A DNA stretch of 64,000 nt from Branchiostoma floridae (Eukaryota > Chordata > Leptocardii > Amphioxiformes > Branchiostomatidae), in assembly GCF_000003815.2 (NCBI RefSeq), contig NC_049993.1, positions 9,714,624 through 9,778,623 on the forward strand, written 5' to 3'. Below, one piece after another: positions 46,601 through 59,500 of this stretch; the stretch's first letter is position 1, and each line of letters starts with the position of its first letter. The translations under genes and the position numbers were made by a program. Below the pieces are notes generated by a model. That model made no database searches. It saw nothing but the letters and a program-made list of their open reading frames with translations, and was not told the origin of the DNA.

Positions 46601-47200
46601 CTGCTTGTTGATTCCCCTAGACCTCTCCTACTCTGGTGAAATACATAATTGATAGTTGTGCGGGTTTTATGCACTGTCAGTAAGTTCAAGCTGTTACATA
46701 TAATGTATTATGATGATTGTTTTATAGTTTTGTAGCTACACGAGATCGAATGTGGCTTTGGGACATAGAATTAAACTATGGAATACGTAAGACGTGTCAT
46801 TGGCTCATTATTTCAGCATATCAGGACTGTCTCTACTATTTTGTATAGATACTATTTATTACACTGAGTCTCAAATGTCATAATGTTATTGATTTATAAG
46901 ATAAAACAATCCTTCTTTGTATTCCTTACTATGAATAATTGATAGACGTCAATATGTCAATAAGAGTTAAACGTTTAGCTAATGACAAAAGTTACTCAAC
47001 TTTGAAAACAGATGCAGTTGCATGATGAGAAATTACTTTTCTCACAATTAAGAGTTTAATCAAGGATATAACGTCCTTGGTTTAATCAAGGAGGATTTTA
47101 ACGTCATTCAACATAACATGATTTTTGCAATCCAAATTAATTGAAAACTTGATCTTTTTCTGTTCAATCAGTGGCAAGGATAAATCACATTCCCCGTCCG
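43609..47200. other. Intergenic region AGL-AP3D1
   Basis: It is AT-rich with no supported gene. Noted are a gcattgcagatgctgtcagc word repeated at 43634 and 43668, and a degraded MITE related to 6897-7097 at about 45395-45545. It probably contains the AGL 3' UTR and distal AP3D1 regulatory sequence. Confidence 0.7.
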
Positions 47201-47285
47201 GGATGTTTCAAACCGGTACGAAAGGTATTGCCAGACTGATAAATGCACCTTGCACAAAAGTTGTCTGACTTGATCAGCTGATCCC

Positions 47286-47330
47286 GTCATGACGTCATCC
47301 GACGTCACATGATCACGTCCGCCATCTTGT
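47286..47330 (+). promoter_or_regulatory. CRE and YY1-like cluster upstream of AP3D1
   Basis: TGACGTCA (47290-47297), a full palindromic CRE, is followed by CGACGTCAC (47300-47308), tcacatgatcacg and then CCGCCATCTTG (47319-47329), a YY1-type site in reverse orientation. The island is GC-richer than its surroundings and lies 130-175 bases before the ATG, fitting a TATA-less housekeeping promoter. Confidence 0.65.
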
Positions 47331-47461
47331 TTCCGTGGACCGGGACCGTCGGACGACACCTTGGCAAAAATCCCTTGGAAAATGGTTTTATAACCTCCAT
47401 ATAACGCCATTTCCTCGCCTGAGATCGCTAATAACCAAGACGTCCTTTCTTAAATCTCAAG

Positions 47462-47557
47462 ATGGCGCTGAAGAAAGTAAAAGGGAGTTTAGAGCGCGTT
47501 TTTGACAAGAACCTGCATGACTTGGTACGTGGCATACGGAACCACAAAGATGACGAG
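47462..47557 (+). CDS. AP3D1: AP3D1 exon 1
   Basis: The ATG at 47462 opens 32 codons ending at DDE|gtgagc. The next upstream in-frame sequence is non-coding, and the N-terminus matches human at once, so this start is firm. Confidence 0.95.
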
Positions 47558-50500
47558 GTGAGCTTAATTTTTTCCTTCCCATTAATTTTCTCGTCCTAGC
47601 AGATATATTTGTCATGATCTCACATGTAATTTACATTCGTCTGATCTTTTTAGACCTTCCATATCTTTGTAGATGTCTGAGCATATTTTTGTGACGTGGA
47701 AGATATATTGCAGGTTGATTTGAATGTTTGGTAATCAGTGAATACGTATTGATTTTTAACATGGAGAGGGGAGGGGCGGTGGTTCAGAAAACCGGCACCG
47801 AAAAATTTTCTTTTCTGCAAGTCGAAACTGTGAAAATACAAAAGGGGAACCTACAATCGTATATTAAGGCATCTCATCATTGCCTGCATATTGCGGATAT
47901 TCGAAAGGAATGGCAAAAACGGATATATTCAGTAAACTTAATATTTTCTTATGGAGGGTGGCACACAATATCTTCACAATGAATGATCAAACTATATTCT
48001 TGTCAAGCCTTTTTTCCACAAATAAGACCATCCATGATGGCAACAATTGTCAAATATGTGATAATGCCAGTATTTATCAGATTATTACTTCAGTTTTTCA
48101 ATTGATATTTGCCAGTTCTTTGTTTGACCAAATCAACACATGATACACAAGACAAACAGAGCTGGCCCTTTGCCTTTGTTACACAAATTTGGACTTTTCC
48201 CTTGCCCTAGATTTTTGTGTCAATAACCTCCAGAAGATGATGTCACATGAATGTGCATGTGTTTTAAAATCTCACCTAATACTTCAACTTGTCCAAAAGT
48301 AGCACAACATTTTTATCATTTCACAAGAATCAAAATCATAGGCGGTAGGCCAAGGAATTGTTGTCGGATCCCCCATGCTTTTATACTGCCTGGATGATGT
48401 TACGAGTGTGGCTAGCTCTAAAGGAAGTACATGTACTCGGGATAACCCGAGCGGGTGCCGAACGTCGGCGAGTTCCGAGCGAAGGCACCCGAAGGTCGCC
48501 GAAGGCGACCAGCACTAGAAGGTCGCCGAAGGCGACCAGCGAGCGGAGCGAGCGATAGGTAGGAAAGGCCTTTCAAACATCGTCATTTTCTGCGAATTTT
48601 CGTCATGTAGAGGGCTATATTGAAAAGATTTATCATCGGTGGAACATTCACATTTAATCTGAAGTACATGGCGGGCATAATACCCTTTCAAAAGAAAAAT
48701 ATACGGCATTTTGTGTTATCGAAATTTGCCCGATTTCCGGGGCTCTGCGTTACCAGCACACACAGCACCCAAAAATAAACAACGCATCATACAAAACGCG
48801 TATCGGCGGTTTCTTTACCAAAATGCTTGCTATACACTAGCCACAATGCAGTTGTATATTCATCAAAACACTGTTCTCGTAGAACGATACATACGCATGG
48901 TATTTTGCCATTCCCTTGCATGTGTTGCACGAGAAATTATTCCGTTTTCTGTATACAGTCAGACTTTACTTCAGGATCGGCCTCGCAAACCCCTACAAAA
49001 ACAATGAAAATTGTTCTGTTCGCCCCGATCAAACTGTACTTGCAGTGCAGCGTGGATTTTGTTAGCATGTAGAAACTCTCATAGTTGTCACATAGTTTCA
49101 AAATACCCGACTATACGCTGAAACAGCCCCGCTGTACCATAAGTCCGGTTGAAAACATGGCAACTGGTAACGCACATCTGGGACGTCCGTTTCCTATCCA
49201 GTGATTTTTCCAGTAAGGAGGGTTAGCTCTGCTCTAAGGATGACCGGAAGGGCTGACGGGGGCCGTTTATGAGCGCAGCGGGGTGCCATTATCTGGTGGA
49301 TCGGTGCCTTTGAATTGGATCAAGTGCCAGTTTCGTTGATTTTGGCACCACTGTACTGTATTTCCTCTTTGTTGCAAAACAACAACAACAATTCCGAGGC
49401 CTATTGCCCATGTCAAAATGAGGTAATCAAAAGATGTCATATCATTTGATAATGTCAGAGTATTTTAGTTATTGACCTAGTTTATTGAATGAGTACATAC
49501 TCCTGAACTTTGGACTATCGTAGTGCTGTAGAACTAGGAGGGTTCAGAGTATCCATAGTGAATTTTGGCTCAACACATTAGATACCAGGGAAAATCGCAT
49601 TAAATTTTTAAGGCAGTATTATATTGGTCAGGGTTGGACAAGTCACTTGTCCTATTGGGCAAGTACTGAAAAAATTTACTCGCCCAAACCAACTACATAT
49701 ATTCACTAATGCCGGAAATTTTAATGACATTCGTATTTTCACTTCCAGCAATTGGAATTTTTTATAACTGGCTCTATCTTTTTTTTTTACCAATGCTTAA
49801 TGCCATGTGACTTTGAAAAGTAACAAGTTTATGAAAATTTTACTGATTGAAAAATCTTGCTTGCCCTATTGGGTAAGTAGGGAAGGACATGTGCTTGCGG
49901 CTTGCCCGATCGGCACACATGTACAGGACTTTTACTTGTCCAGGACAATCGGGCTAGTGGACTTGTCCAACCCTGTTGGTGCTGAACTGCATGTAGCAGT
50001 ATGGTTGTGCAGCTTTGCTGTCGTAGTTTGTTTGCCATGAAGCTGAGGCAGCTGTACACAATCTGTTCAAACTAAAGACAGTGGAATTTGTCCCATTACA
50101 TGACCTATCTTTGCTGTCACTCAGCCAAACTGTGACCAAAGTGCTGTAGAGCAATGTTTACGGAGCTCGACATACATGTAAGACTAATCAGGGTTCTAGC
50201 TAGTGCATTTTAGCGTAGTGGGCCACTACGCTAAAATAAGGGACACTACGCTCATTTTTAACTAGTGTAGTGGTGCTTTGCTATCATTTGCCTGTTTCAC
50301 AATGTCTAATCAATGTCTGAACATGAAAAATGATGATATGCCACTCAAAACTGATTTAAAAAATCCTTCAAATTACATGTGATGTTAACAGAGTGCCAAC
50401 TTTCAACTCTACATTTTCAAAATGACCCCTTCCACACCAATCTCCTGATTGGTCACTTCGCTACCATGCCATTCCCACTACGTCAAAATAAAACCCTGCT

Positions 50501-53500
50501 AATTAAGAGTAAGACTGGAGACCATCATTTAATAAATTCTCATTGTCGGTTTTTAGATTTAGGAATATAATGATGAAAATGGGACTTTGGGACCAGGCTC
50601 ATTTCTTTGGACACAAAGTTTTAGGGACAGAAATACTAGCAGTTAGAGTAAGTTAGACTGAATTTTTTGTCTTAGTTCTTTAAATCTTTCCATCTTGTGT
50701 CCATCTTGTGTCATTTTTAAAGGACCAAGAAAAAGATGGCCCATTTTAGATTTCACCTTCAGTTTTACCTTTCTCTGGTCTATAGTTGCACTCAGTGGCA
50801 CTATCAGATAGTCTCACTCTTGGTTGGTTATAAGCCAAGCTCGTGACTATGACTATGAACCTCGTTGCTATGAGTATGACTGTCTGGTTTATCTCTTTCT
50901 CCCTTCCTTATCATCAGTGTACTAAGTTAATCAACATTGTATACAAGAGGCATCATGTATCGTTTCACTGGCAGAGTCTGTTCCTGGCCATTTTCATCAA
51001 ACCCATTGATCTAGTATTGGGCTCAGATGGTACCATTCAAAGCTTTTATTTGATTATAACCCAGACAATTGATCATGATTAGGACAACTAACCCATGTAA
51101 CATGATGTTGCATAATGGAGGATTGAATTTTGCTGTCCTAAAATGATGTTGTATTTTTCCAGGACCAGTATTTATGTATCATTTCTGCAGGGCTTCAATG
51201 TTTACAGGGTAGTTACTTGAAAAGATGTTAACCTTTTTAACATATTCATATCATCTTCACTTTTGGAATAAATACATCATGCTTCAAGGTTGACTTGCTA
51301 ATAGATAAATTTTGATAGAATAATTGTCAAAATCTCTTGACTCTTCAGAATCAAATACAGTACTGTTATTTAGGCAGACTTTTTGTTGTCATTACTAGCA
51401 AGATTTTGAAGGCACTGGGCACACACTGAGAGGTTGCCAGCATTCTTGTGTTGAAGCAAACTTTGAAGAGTGGGACATTTTAATTTTCAAACATTCATTT
51501 GTCTTTCAGGCCAAGTTTATCGCCCAGTGCATTGACGAGATTAAACAGGAGCTGCGACAGGACAACATTGCAGTCAAGGCCAATGCCGTTGCTAAACTCA
51601 CCTACGTAAGTCATAGTTAAGTGTACATGCAGTAAAATGAGGTATTAGACATTGTGTGCACCATAATCAATAAGATGTTGGCCACATATAGGGAAATACT
51701 GGAAATTTCCATTTGCAACTTAAGTATTCCCCTCTAGACTTTGACCTGTATTGTAAGACTTTTGTACAGTCACTGAAAAAATATTTCAATACTATGATGT
51801 TTTTCTCATATGATTTTATGTTTTGACTATTCCAGCTTCAAATGCTGGGCTATGACATCAGCTGGGCAGCCTTCAATGTCATCGAAGTCATGAGCTCCAA
51901 CAAGTTCACGTTCAAGGTACTGTGTGTTCCAGTTGCAATGTACTTCATTTGCATTTGGACTGTAACTTAGTAAGTGTAAGGAATTAAATTTAGCAAGCCA
52001 ACTCTCAGGATATTGACATAGCTTAATATTGTAATCTATGAAAGATCTGCCCAAGGCTATGGAGGATAGGGATGGAGGGAGGGAGAGAGTCATGCTCAAC
52101 TGTGTAACCAGCACGACTGGATGATGATGATGATGTCCCTCAGGACGTTGGGCCTGGGGACTTCCTCCGTAGTTTCCACTGGCTCTCCCTTTTTGCTTTC
52201 CCTGTAATATTCAAGGTAGTTGAGGAGTTACAGAAATGTCAGCATGGTATTAAATTTTCTTTATGTATCATCACAAGAAGACTATTTTCCTGTATTCCAG
52301 AGGATTGGTTACCTAGCTGCCTCCCAGTCCTTCCACGAGGAGACAGAGGTCCTCATGTTGACGACCAACATGATCAGGAAGGACCTGAGCAGTCAGAACC
52401 AGTACGACGCAGCCATCGCGCTCAACGGACTGTCCTGCTTCATGACCCCTGACCTGGCTCGCGACCTGGCCAACGATGTCATGACTCTGGTACGTTGGTT
52501 TCAACAGCCTTGAACGTTATTAGATCCTCCTGCAATGTCATTGCTTGGTCAACAAGTCAAACGCCTGTTTTCTTCCATAGATAACGTTACTTATATGGCT
52601 GTTTCCATGTTTGATGTGGCATTGAAGTAATGCTATGAAGGTACAAGAGTAGATTTGTTCAAGAAATTTCTCGTGATAGAATCAAGTATGTCTATGCCTT
52701 AACGGCACATTGAGAGGCAAAAATATGACCTGTGTGTTTAATATAGCTTTCATGACACAAATGACACATATTATATGATGACCAAACCATGTCAATCAAC
52801 TTGTTGTAGTGCTACACAGCCATTCTTCATGTAGCCAAGTAGCAATGATTTTAATAAGGATGATTTTAATGATGTTCTAGATGACATCCACCAGGCCATA
52901 CATCAGGAAGAGGGCAGTCCTCATCATGTACAAGATCTTCCTCAAGGTAAGACTTATCACAGTGGTACTGTGAAGAGTTGAATTTCCTTTCTTTGATTTC
53001 TTTTCTTTTCTTACTGTGTTCTCAGATACTTGTATTAGTAGTTCATCCTGGTTTGTTTATCATCATAGAAGCCCCAATACACTAACCATGATGGCATTCA
53101 GGCTACAATTGTATACTCTCCCATACCAAAAGGTTATAATTAAAAATGTATAAAATGTTTTTGTTGTGTTTGTAGTTCCCAGAAGCCTTGAGGCCAGCTT
53201 TTCCAAGACTGAAAGAGAAACTGGAAGACCCAGATCCAGGTGAGTTCAACTTTCTTAAAGATTGTTTCTGCTTTATTTTTTCTTTCTTTGTCTTTGATGA
53301 AATCAAACCTGTTTCTTCTGGGAAAAAGGATGCTGAATTTATTTTGATGTCAGTGATATCAATAAGACAAAGTTGTTTATTAGTTTGAAGCAAATACCAC
53401 AAAGTTTGGTATAGATTATGAATGCAAATTTTCTTGTTACAATCTGAATACAGATTTGAATATTTTTTTCATATGTTGGAAGTAACAAATCAAATTTAGT

Positions 53501-56500
53501 GGACCAGAGCTACAAAAAGATGACATGTACAACCTTACTAGAATTAAATCAACCTTGTGAAAAGAGACATTTTTTTTGTTATTTTCACCCAAAATCTTTT
53601 TTCAAACTTACGCTGCTTGACTTACTTGGTCTGTTTCCAGGTGTTCAGTCAGCTGCTGTGAATGTGATCTGTGAACTGGCCAGGAAGAACCCTAAGAACT
53701 ACCTGTCCCTGGCTCCTGTCTTCTTCAAACTTATGACTTCCTCCACCAACAACTGGGTCCTCATCAAGATCATCAAACTGGTTAGTACCTGCGCCAAACG
53801 TTGGTGACAACTAGGAAAGGTTTCTTAAAAAGTGGAACTCTTTAGTAAGAACAAACAGTAGACAAGGGATACAGTATTTTCTCGAATAAAGTACACAATT
53901 TTTTAACTACTCAAAATCCAAAATATGCAGCAAGTTGTTGTCAAAGACAGGGCCAAACATTTCCAAACTGTGAGTATGCTGTCCTTTAGATCATATTGCC
54001 CAATGGTAAATGATTTCTGGATAAAAACGTAAGAAAAACTACAGGGACTGCGGATAAGCAACAAAATCGTAGGTTAATCTCACAACTTTTGCACATTGAG
54101 TTGACAGTTTACAACCTTCAATAAACAAGAATAGATTTTCTTCTATACAATTAATCCCAAGGAGTCTTCAAGGCATTAGTAATTTATACCAATAGTATAT
54201 GGTAGCGTAAGTGTTATAGTAAGAAAATACCTTAAGATCTAAAGAAGTTAATTGTTTGCCGGGATGATATTTGATGCAATATTTTCTTCCCAGTTTGGAG
54301 CGTTGACACCGCTAGAGCCACGACTGGGGAAGAAACTGATAGAGCCTCTCACAAATCTGATCCACAGGTATTTGCATTAGATGTCTCTTAGATGGACACA
54401 AGTTACTACTGTAGAGTTTACCTTGTAGATTAGCCCAAAGTGAAATTTGTGAAATCTTAAGAGCTAGAAAAAAACATGTTTTGCAGCGAGAGAGTCTTGA
54501 CTGAACTTTGAAATCAGTGCTGTCTCCTGGACCCATCCCTCTGTTCCAGAAAGGAAATTTTCTTTTTTGGATCGAAAAAGCTTCCATCCCAAAAATCTGA
54601 ACTCCATGAAATTTATGAAAAAAAGTATTTTCACAAGCTCAAAATGACAGGTGTAGCAACAAAAATTAACAGCATGGGCTGCCAAGTAATGAATGGGATG
54701 GAAAAAGTTAAAAGCTGGAGACAGCCCTGTTAGAAAAACATGAACAGAAGACAATCGCTGAAAGAAAGTAACAGTGTACTGAAAGAAAACAGAAAAGGAG
54801 ATGGAGTTAATGAAGAATACTGTATGGAGGCTTTTGAGATGAATATAGTATGTTTTACTGTTATTAACATAGCAATATGTACCAGGGCTGTAAGTCTAAC
54901 ATGGCTCTGAAGCCCCAGCATTAGAGTCCCTTGCATGCCCTTATGCTTTTTCCTTCACTTGCTGTTTGCTTCTTGTTTGTAGGCTGTAGATGTGCACATT
55001 TGTAGTTCGAGCCATTTCTGTTCACGTCTGGACGTTTTGAACTGCTTCCTTTTCTAACTGTTCTCTGTTGAGGTGATGTACACCCCACTCTGTAGAGTGC
55101 TACGATCCATAATTTTTATAGTAACTTTCGTAAAAGAAGGAGGGATAAACCATTGTGAGAGAGGGGTGTCTACAGATTTGACGGAGGAGGAAAGAGATGT
55201 TGTTGCTGAAAATTGCTGTGACTCCAGAAACGTCATGCAGGAAGGTTGCACAAATAATGCACATGTAATAAATAAACCAAGAGTGCCTTTTTCTTCAGTT
55301 GTCTCTCTTCCCTGGGCTCACACCTCTGTCTCTATACATTTTACATGTACTTAGCATCAGGAGTGACGAGTGAGTGTCAAACCTTCTCTTCCAAATTCTC
55401 TGGCTGCTGTCTTGACTCGTCCTGCATGTTGTATTTGGCGTAGAATCAGAAGCCCCCCTGACCTGTTTATTTGCGGCCACCAGGCCTGAATGTGTTGTAG
55501 TTGTGTCTCAGTGCCGTGATTGGGGGTTTGTACCGCCAGGAACAGATTAGAAAGATCCGTTTTAAGCTAAATGTTCGTGGTAGCTTTTTGGAAATTGTAA
55601 GAAGCAATGAGGATTCTTTGAACAGACTAGAAAGATCTGTTTTACAAGCTAAATGTTTTATTGGATCTTTTTGGAATTGTGAGAAACACTGAGAGAATTG
55701 CATTTTGCTTAATTAATACATTTATGCTGTCAAAATGATCTACAATCATACAAGCAAAGACTAATGCTATGTGGATAAGTCTGACACTAGCTGTACGAAC
55801 CCTACCTACAAGGCACTGATAGAAACCTCCTTGACGTGGCCTGTCTACCTTAAATGTTAAATCATGAAAAAGTACAACTTTGAACATGGTTATTAAAAAA
55901 AACAAGGAAACTCATCAAAGAAGAGGAAATGCAACAAAAATTGACACAAAGATTTGTACAAAGATGTTGGGTTCGGGGACTAAACTATGTTCATGGATGT
56001 CACTGAAAAAATTCTGAAAGGATCTACATGTAGTTGGATAAAAAAAAGCTGCCTTTAATTTTGGTCGGCCGTTAATCCTCAATTTGGACAGCTGCATTCA
56101 AATATTTAATCTGTTGATTGGCCAATTGTACCTTGCAGCTTCATTGGAAACATTCCATCTCCAAATTTCATGTATTTGGAGGAAAACGTCTTGTCAGTAT
56201 AGTGTACTCAATGTTCCAGGCTCTTTCAAGTTGTGATTGTTGTTACTGATGTTGTATGAAACTGTTTTTCTTCCCTTTCTCTCCAGTACCTCGGCCATGT
56301 CCCTCCTGTACGAGTGCATCAACACAGTGATCGCAGGTACGTGTGTATCGTGGTGTTTGTGACAAATTTGTGATGAATTTTTCTTGTCTTTGTCAGAATT
56401 TTGATCAACATTTTTCAATTTGAGAAGAAAAATCTTTCACCACTTGTGTGCAAAGAGAAAGATTTCTCTTGGTCATACACCGGAAAATCTAAAAAAAATT

Positions 56501-59500
56501 GTGCTCTTCTCTAATGTTCCTATGTCAGATATGCCTGTACCTCCCTTTTTTTAGACCCTATCTTTCTTATCAAATATAGATATAAATCCAGGTGACTGAT
56601 ACCTCTCTGCTTTTGTGTAAAGAATCAAGATAAAAGGGAAAAATAAACTATATCCATAGTACATTGTACATGTAGTATATCCATTGCAAGTGCCTTGATT
56701 TTACCAGTAATAGTATGTCTTTTCCCCCGGTGTTTGGATATTTTAATTCTGTATTATTTGACTAGAAGCAAAATTATTCTTTCTTTGCACACTTAAGTGG
56801 TGGTGGATTTTTGTCAACAAAAATTTTTTGCGACAACAAGATGATCTATAACGAAACGTCTCCACTTCCTCACAAGCAGTAACGATTTTTTCATTTTCTC
56901 TTAACTTACAGTCTTAATCTCGTTATCTTCAGGCATGCCAAACCACAACGCCTCTATTCAGGTACACAGCGTTCCCACACTCCACGCCTTCCCTACGTAA
57001 CCGTTGTACGGTTGTCTGAGATATGCGTGTGACTGTACTGTAGTACCTACCACACCTGTGCATGGTTCCGAAGAAAAACCTGGTTTTGTTTACTTCATTT
57101 GTTATCTCTCTATGCACACATTTTGAATTTGAGTAGAGCATGCTTGTTTCTATTCCAAAGGCCATGCAAGTTTAGTGACTGTGTTTGAAAGCTCTGTTCA
57201 GTGCTGAAGTGATTGGTGACTCATAGGAGGTGCTTACAACACAACCCTAAAAGATTATGATGGTTAGATATCCCGGTAAACAATTTAAAAACAAAGCAAT
57301 CTCTACAATTGGATAAGATACGGAGAAAGGATTCTAAAACTTCTGGACTTTTCTAAGAAGTTGTAGATGTTTATATGAAGATCTTACAACTTGTTGGTAT
57401 CCCTTTGGACAGTGCTAGCAAATTTTCACGAAAGAAATACAAGAAAGGATCAGTGACTAAATATGTGTGGCCTTGCATATTATTTACATTTGTATGAGTT
57501 CATTTAGTCATATCATCGTTTTGTTAAAGTGATTTTGAGCGTTTTTGCCTGGTTTTGCATGCGATATTAGTTTTTAAAAGATTTGGGCGTATGGTTTGGT
57601 GATGATTGAAGTTCCCTTCTGTGTCTATTTTGTTGCTTTAGTAGTAAAGTATGATTATACTGTTTAGCTGTATGATATGTGAAAGCCTGCCAACGTTTGA
57701 AGTTTCTTATAAGAGCTACTTCTCACAAACATTGGAAAATGATTTCCATTTTTGATTTTTTATGATTTCAATTTTCGGATGTGTACCTATACCTATATCC
57801 AGTCAAAACATGTATCTTCTATAGATAAAGACAATGTCTGCAACTGTCTGAAATCAATGTATTTATATATGTAATGGTAGAGATTGCAATCTAACCTTGT
57901 AGAGAATCACTGATTCTGCTGGTTGAGATTATAGTCACTGTACAGGGCTTGAAATACTGGGTGCATGTGCACCCAGGTGCACCCAAAATTGGAACTGTGC
58001 GCCCAATTTTTTTCAGTGGGTGCACCCAAATATTTTCTTGGGTTTATGTCTGGAAAGATATCAAGTATGCTAGTAGACATCATATTCTTGACATCTAAGT
58101 GTTAGAAAGATAATGAAAAATGTCTGTCATGTTACTTGTATAAGAATTTGATAGCTTGTAACTAAGTTTTGTTATTAGGTTTTCTTAACATTCTACTTAA
58201 ATTTAAGTGGTGCACCCAAAATTTTTTTGGTGCACCCAATTTGTTAAGATTGGTGCACCAGTGCACGTAATCCCAAAAATGAATTTCAAGCCCTGCTTTA
58301 TTAACAGATATCAGGATCTCTGCAGGTACAACCAACAGCTCTACTAGAGAGTAGAGGTCGCGATTGGAGTCTGTAGATCTTAAAATACATTTTGTATTTG
58401 TTTGAAAGACAATCAGAATTTTTCAACTTCAATTCTTGTCTCATTACTTTAGATCAGTAGATTGACTTGAAATTCAGGATTTTCAGGATTTCTATATAGG
58501 AAACCACCCTAAAAGATTCCTGGCATCAAAAAAGATTGCAATCTTTACCCATAGAATACAGTAGAAGTGGCTTAATTGCACGGCCTATTTGTCTGTGAAC
58601 TTCTTGCAATTATACGGTTATATGGTTACATGGTTCAATAATGCGAAGTTATGCAGCTGGACTGTAATGGTTTGGGATATGGGGGTTCCATGCAGTTAAC
58701 AGAAGTGTTCGTTAATCCGTTGTGCAATTAACTGGCTTCTACTGTATCAACAATTCTGCCTGATTGCAATATGTACCTTTGCATTTATAATTATCATGTG
58801 TGTGCGTGTGTGTTTGTGTGTTCTATAGTAGCCAACGAAAATGTACAATTCTTGACTAACATGCTGATATCTCATTCTCCAGCTGTGTGTTCAGAAGCTA
58901 CGTATCCTGATCGAAGACTCAGATCAGAACTGTAAGTATGGTGGAGATACTGGTAATAAAAAGCAATCGTATTGCCTGCATAGCAACTAAAAAGTACTGC
59001 AAGCCAAATTCATGCTTCTGTAGTAGTACCCAAATCATCTCAATTTCATTTAACATTTTTTTTTACAAAAGAATGACACATTGACTATCAGGATCAAGTT
59101 TTGAAACTAATGAAAGACAAATTTGCCTTGCTGTATGCTTTGTAGTCGGCAAATGACAGTTAAGATTTTTTACTCTTTCAACATTGTACAAATGTCAGCA
59201 AAGTTGTTTTAAGTCATTAAAAATAAGCATAAGGCTGTGATGTCAACACCATACATAATGTATATCAAGTATTGAATAGAAGAACAATGTTTTTGGCTTG
59301 CTTTGTTTCATAGTTGCCTATTGCGAAAACTAACCATGGGGTAGGTTGGAGTAGCGAAAAAAAGGCAAAAATTGCTAAAAAAAAAGTAGATAGCATTAAC
59401 ATATATAATCAAGCAATATGGTTGAGCAAAATGTTGGTCCATGTGGTGCACGGTGCTGGGTTTGCGGTGAGTGCTGTGCACCCCATGATGACGCCACCCC

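Larger units (their letters stand above)
47558..51509 (+). other. AP3D1 intron 1 (3.95 kb)
   Basis: It holds a GC-rich palindromic repeat cluster (48430-48560) and two CAGGG-ended elements with 5-bp target duplications (49629-49975, 50189-50498). No gene was recognised. Confidence 0.75.

Noticed and set aside
43568-47461. Operon-like or co-regulated arrangement of AGL and AP3D1
   Set aside because: The genes are separated by 3.9 kb, each with its own end or promoter signals; same orientation alone is not evidence.
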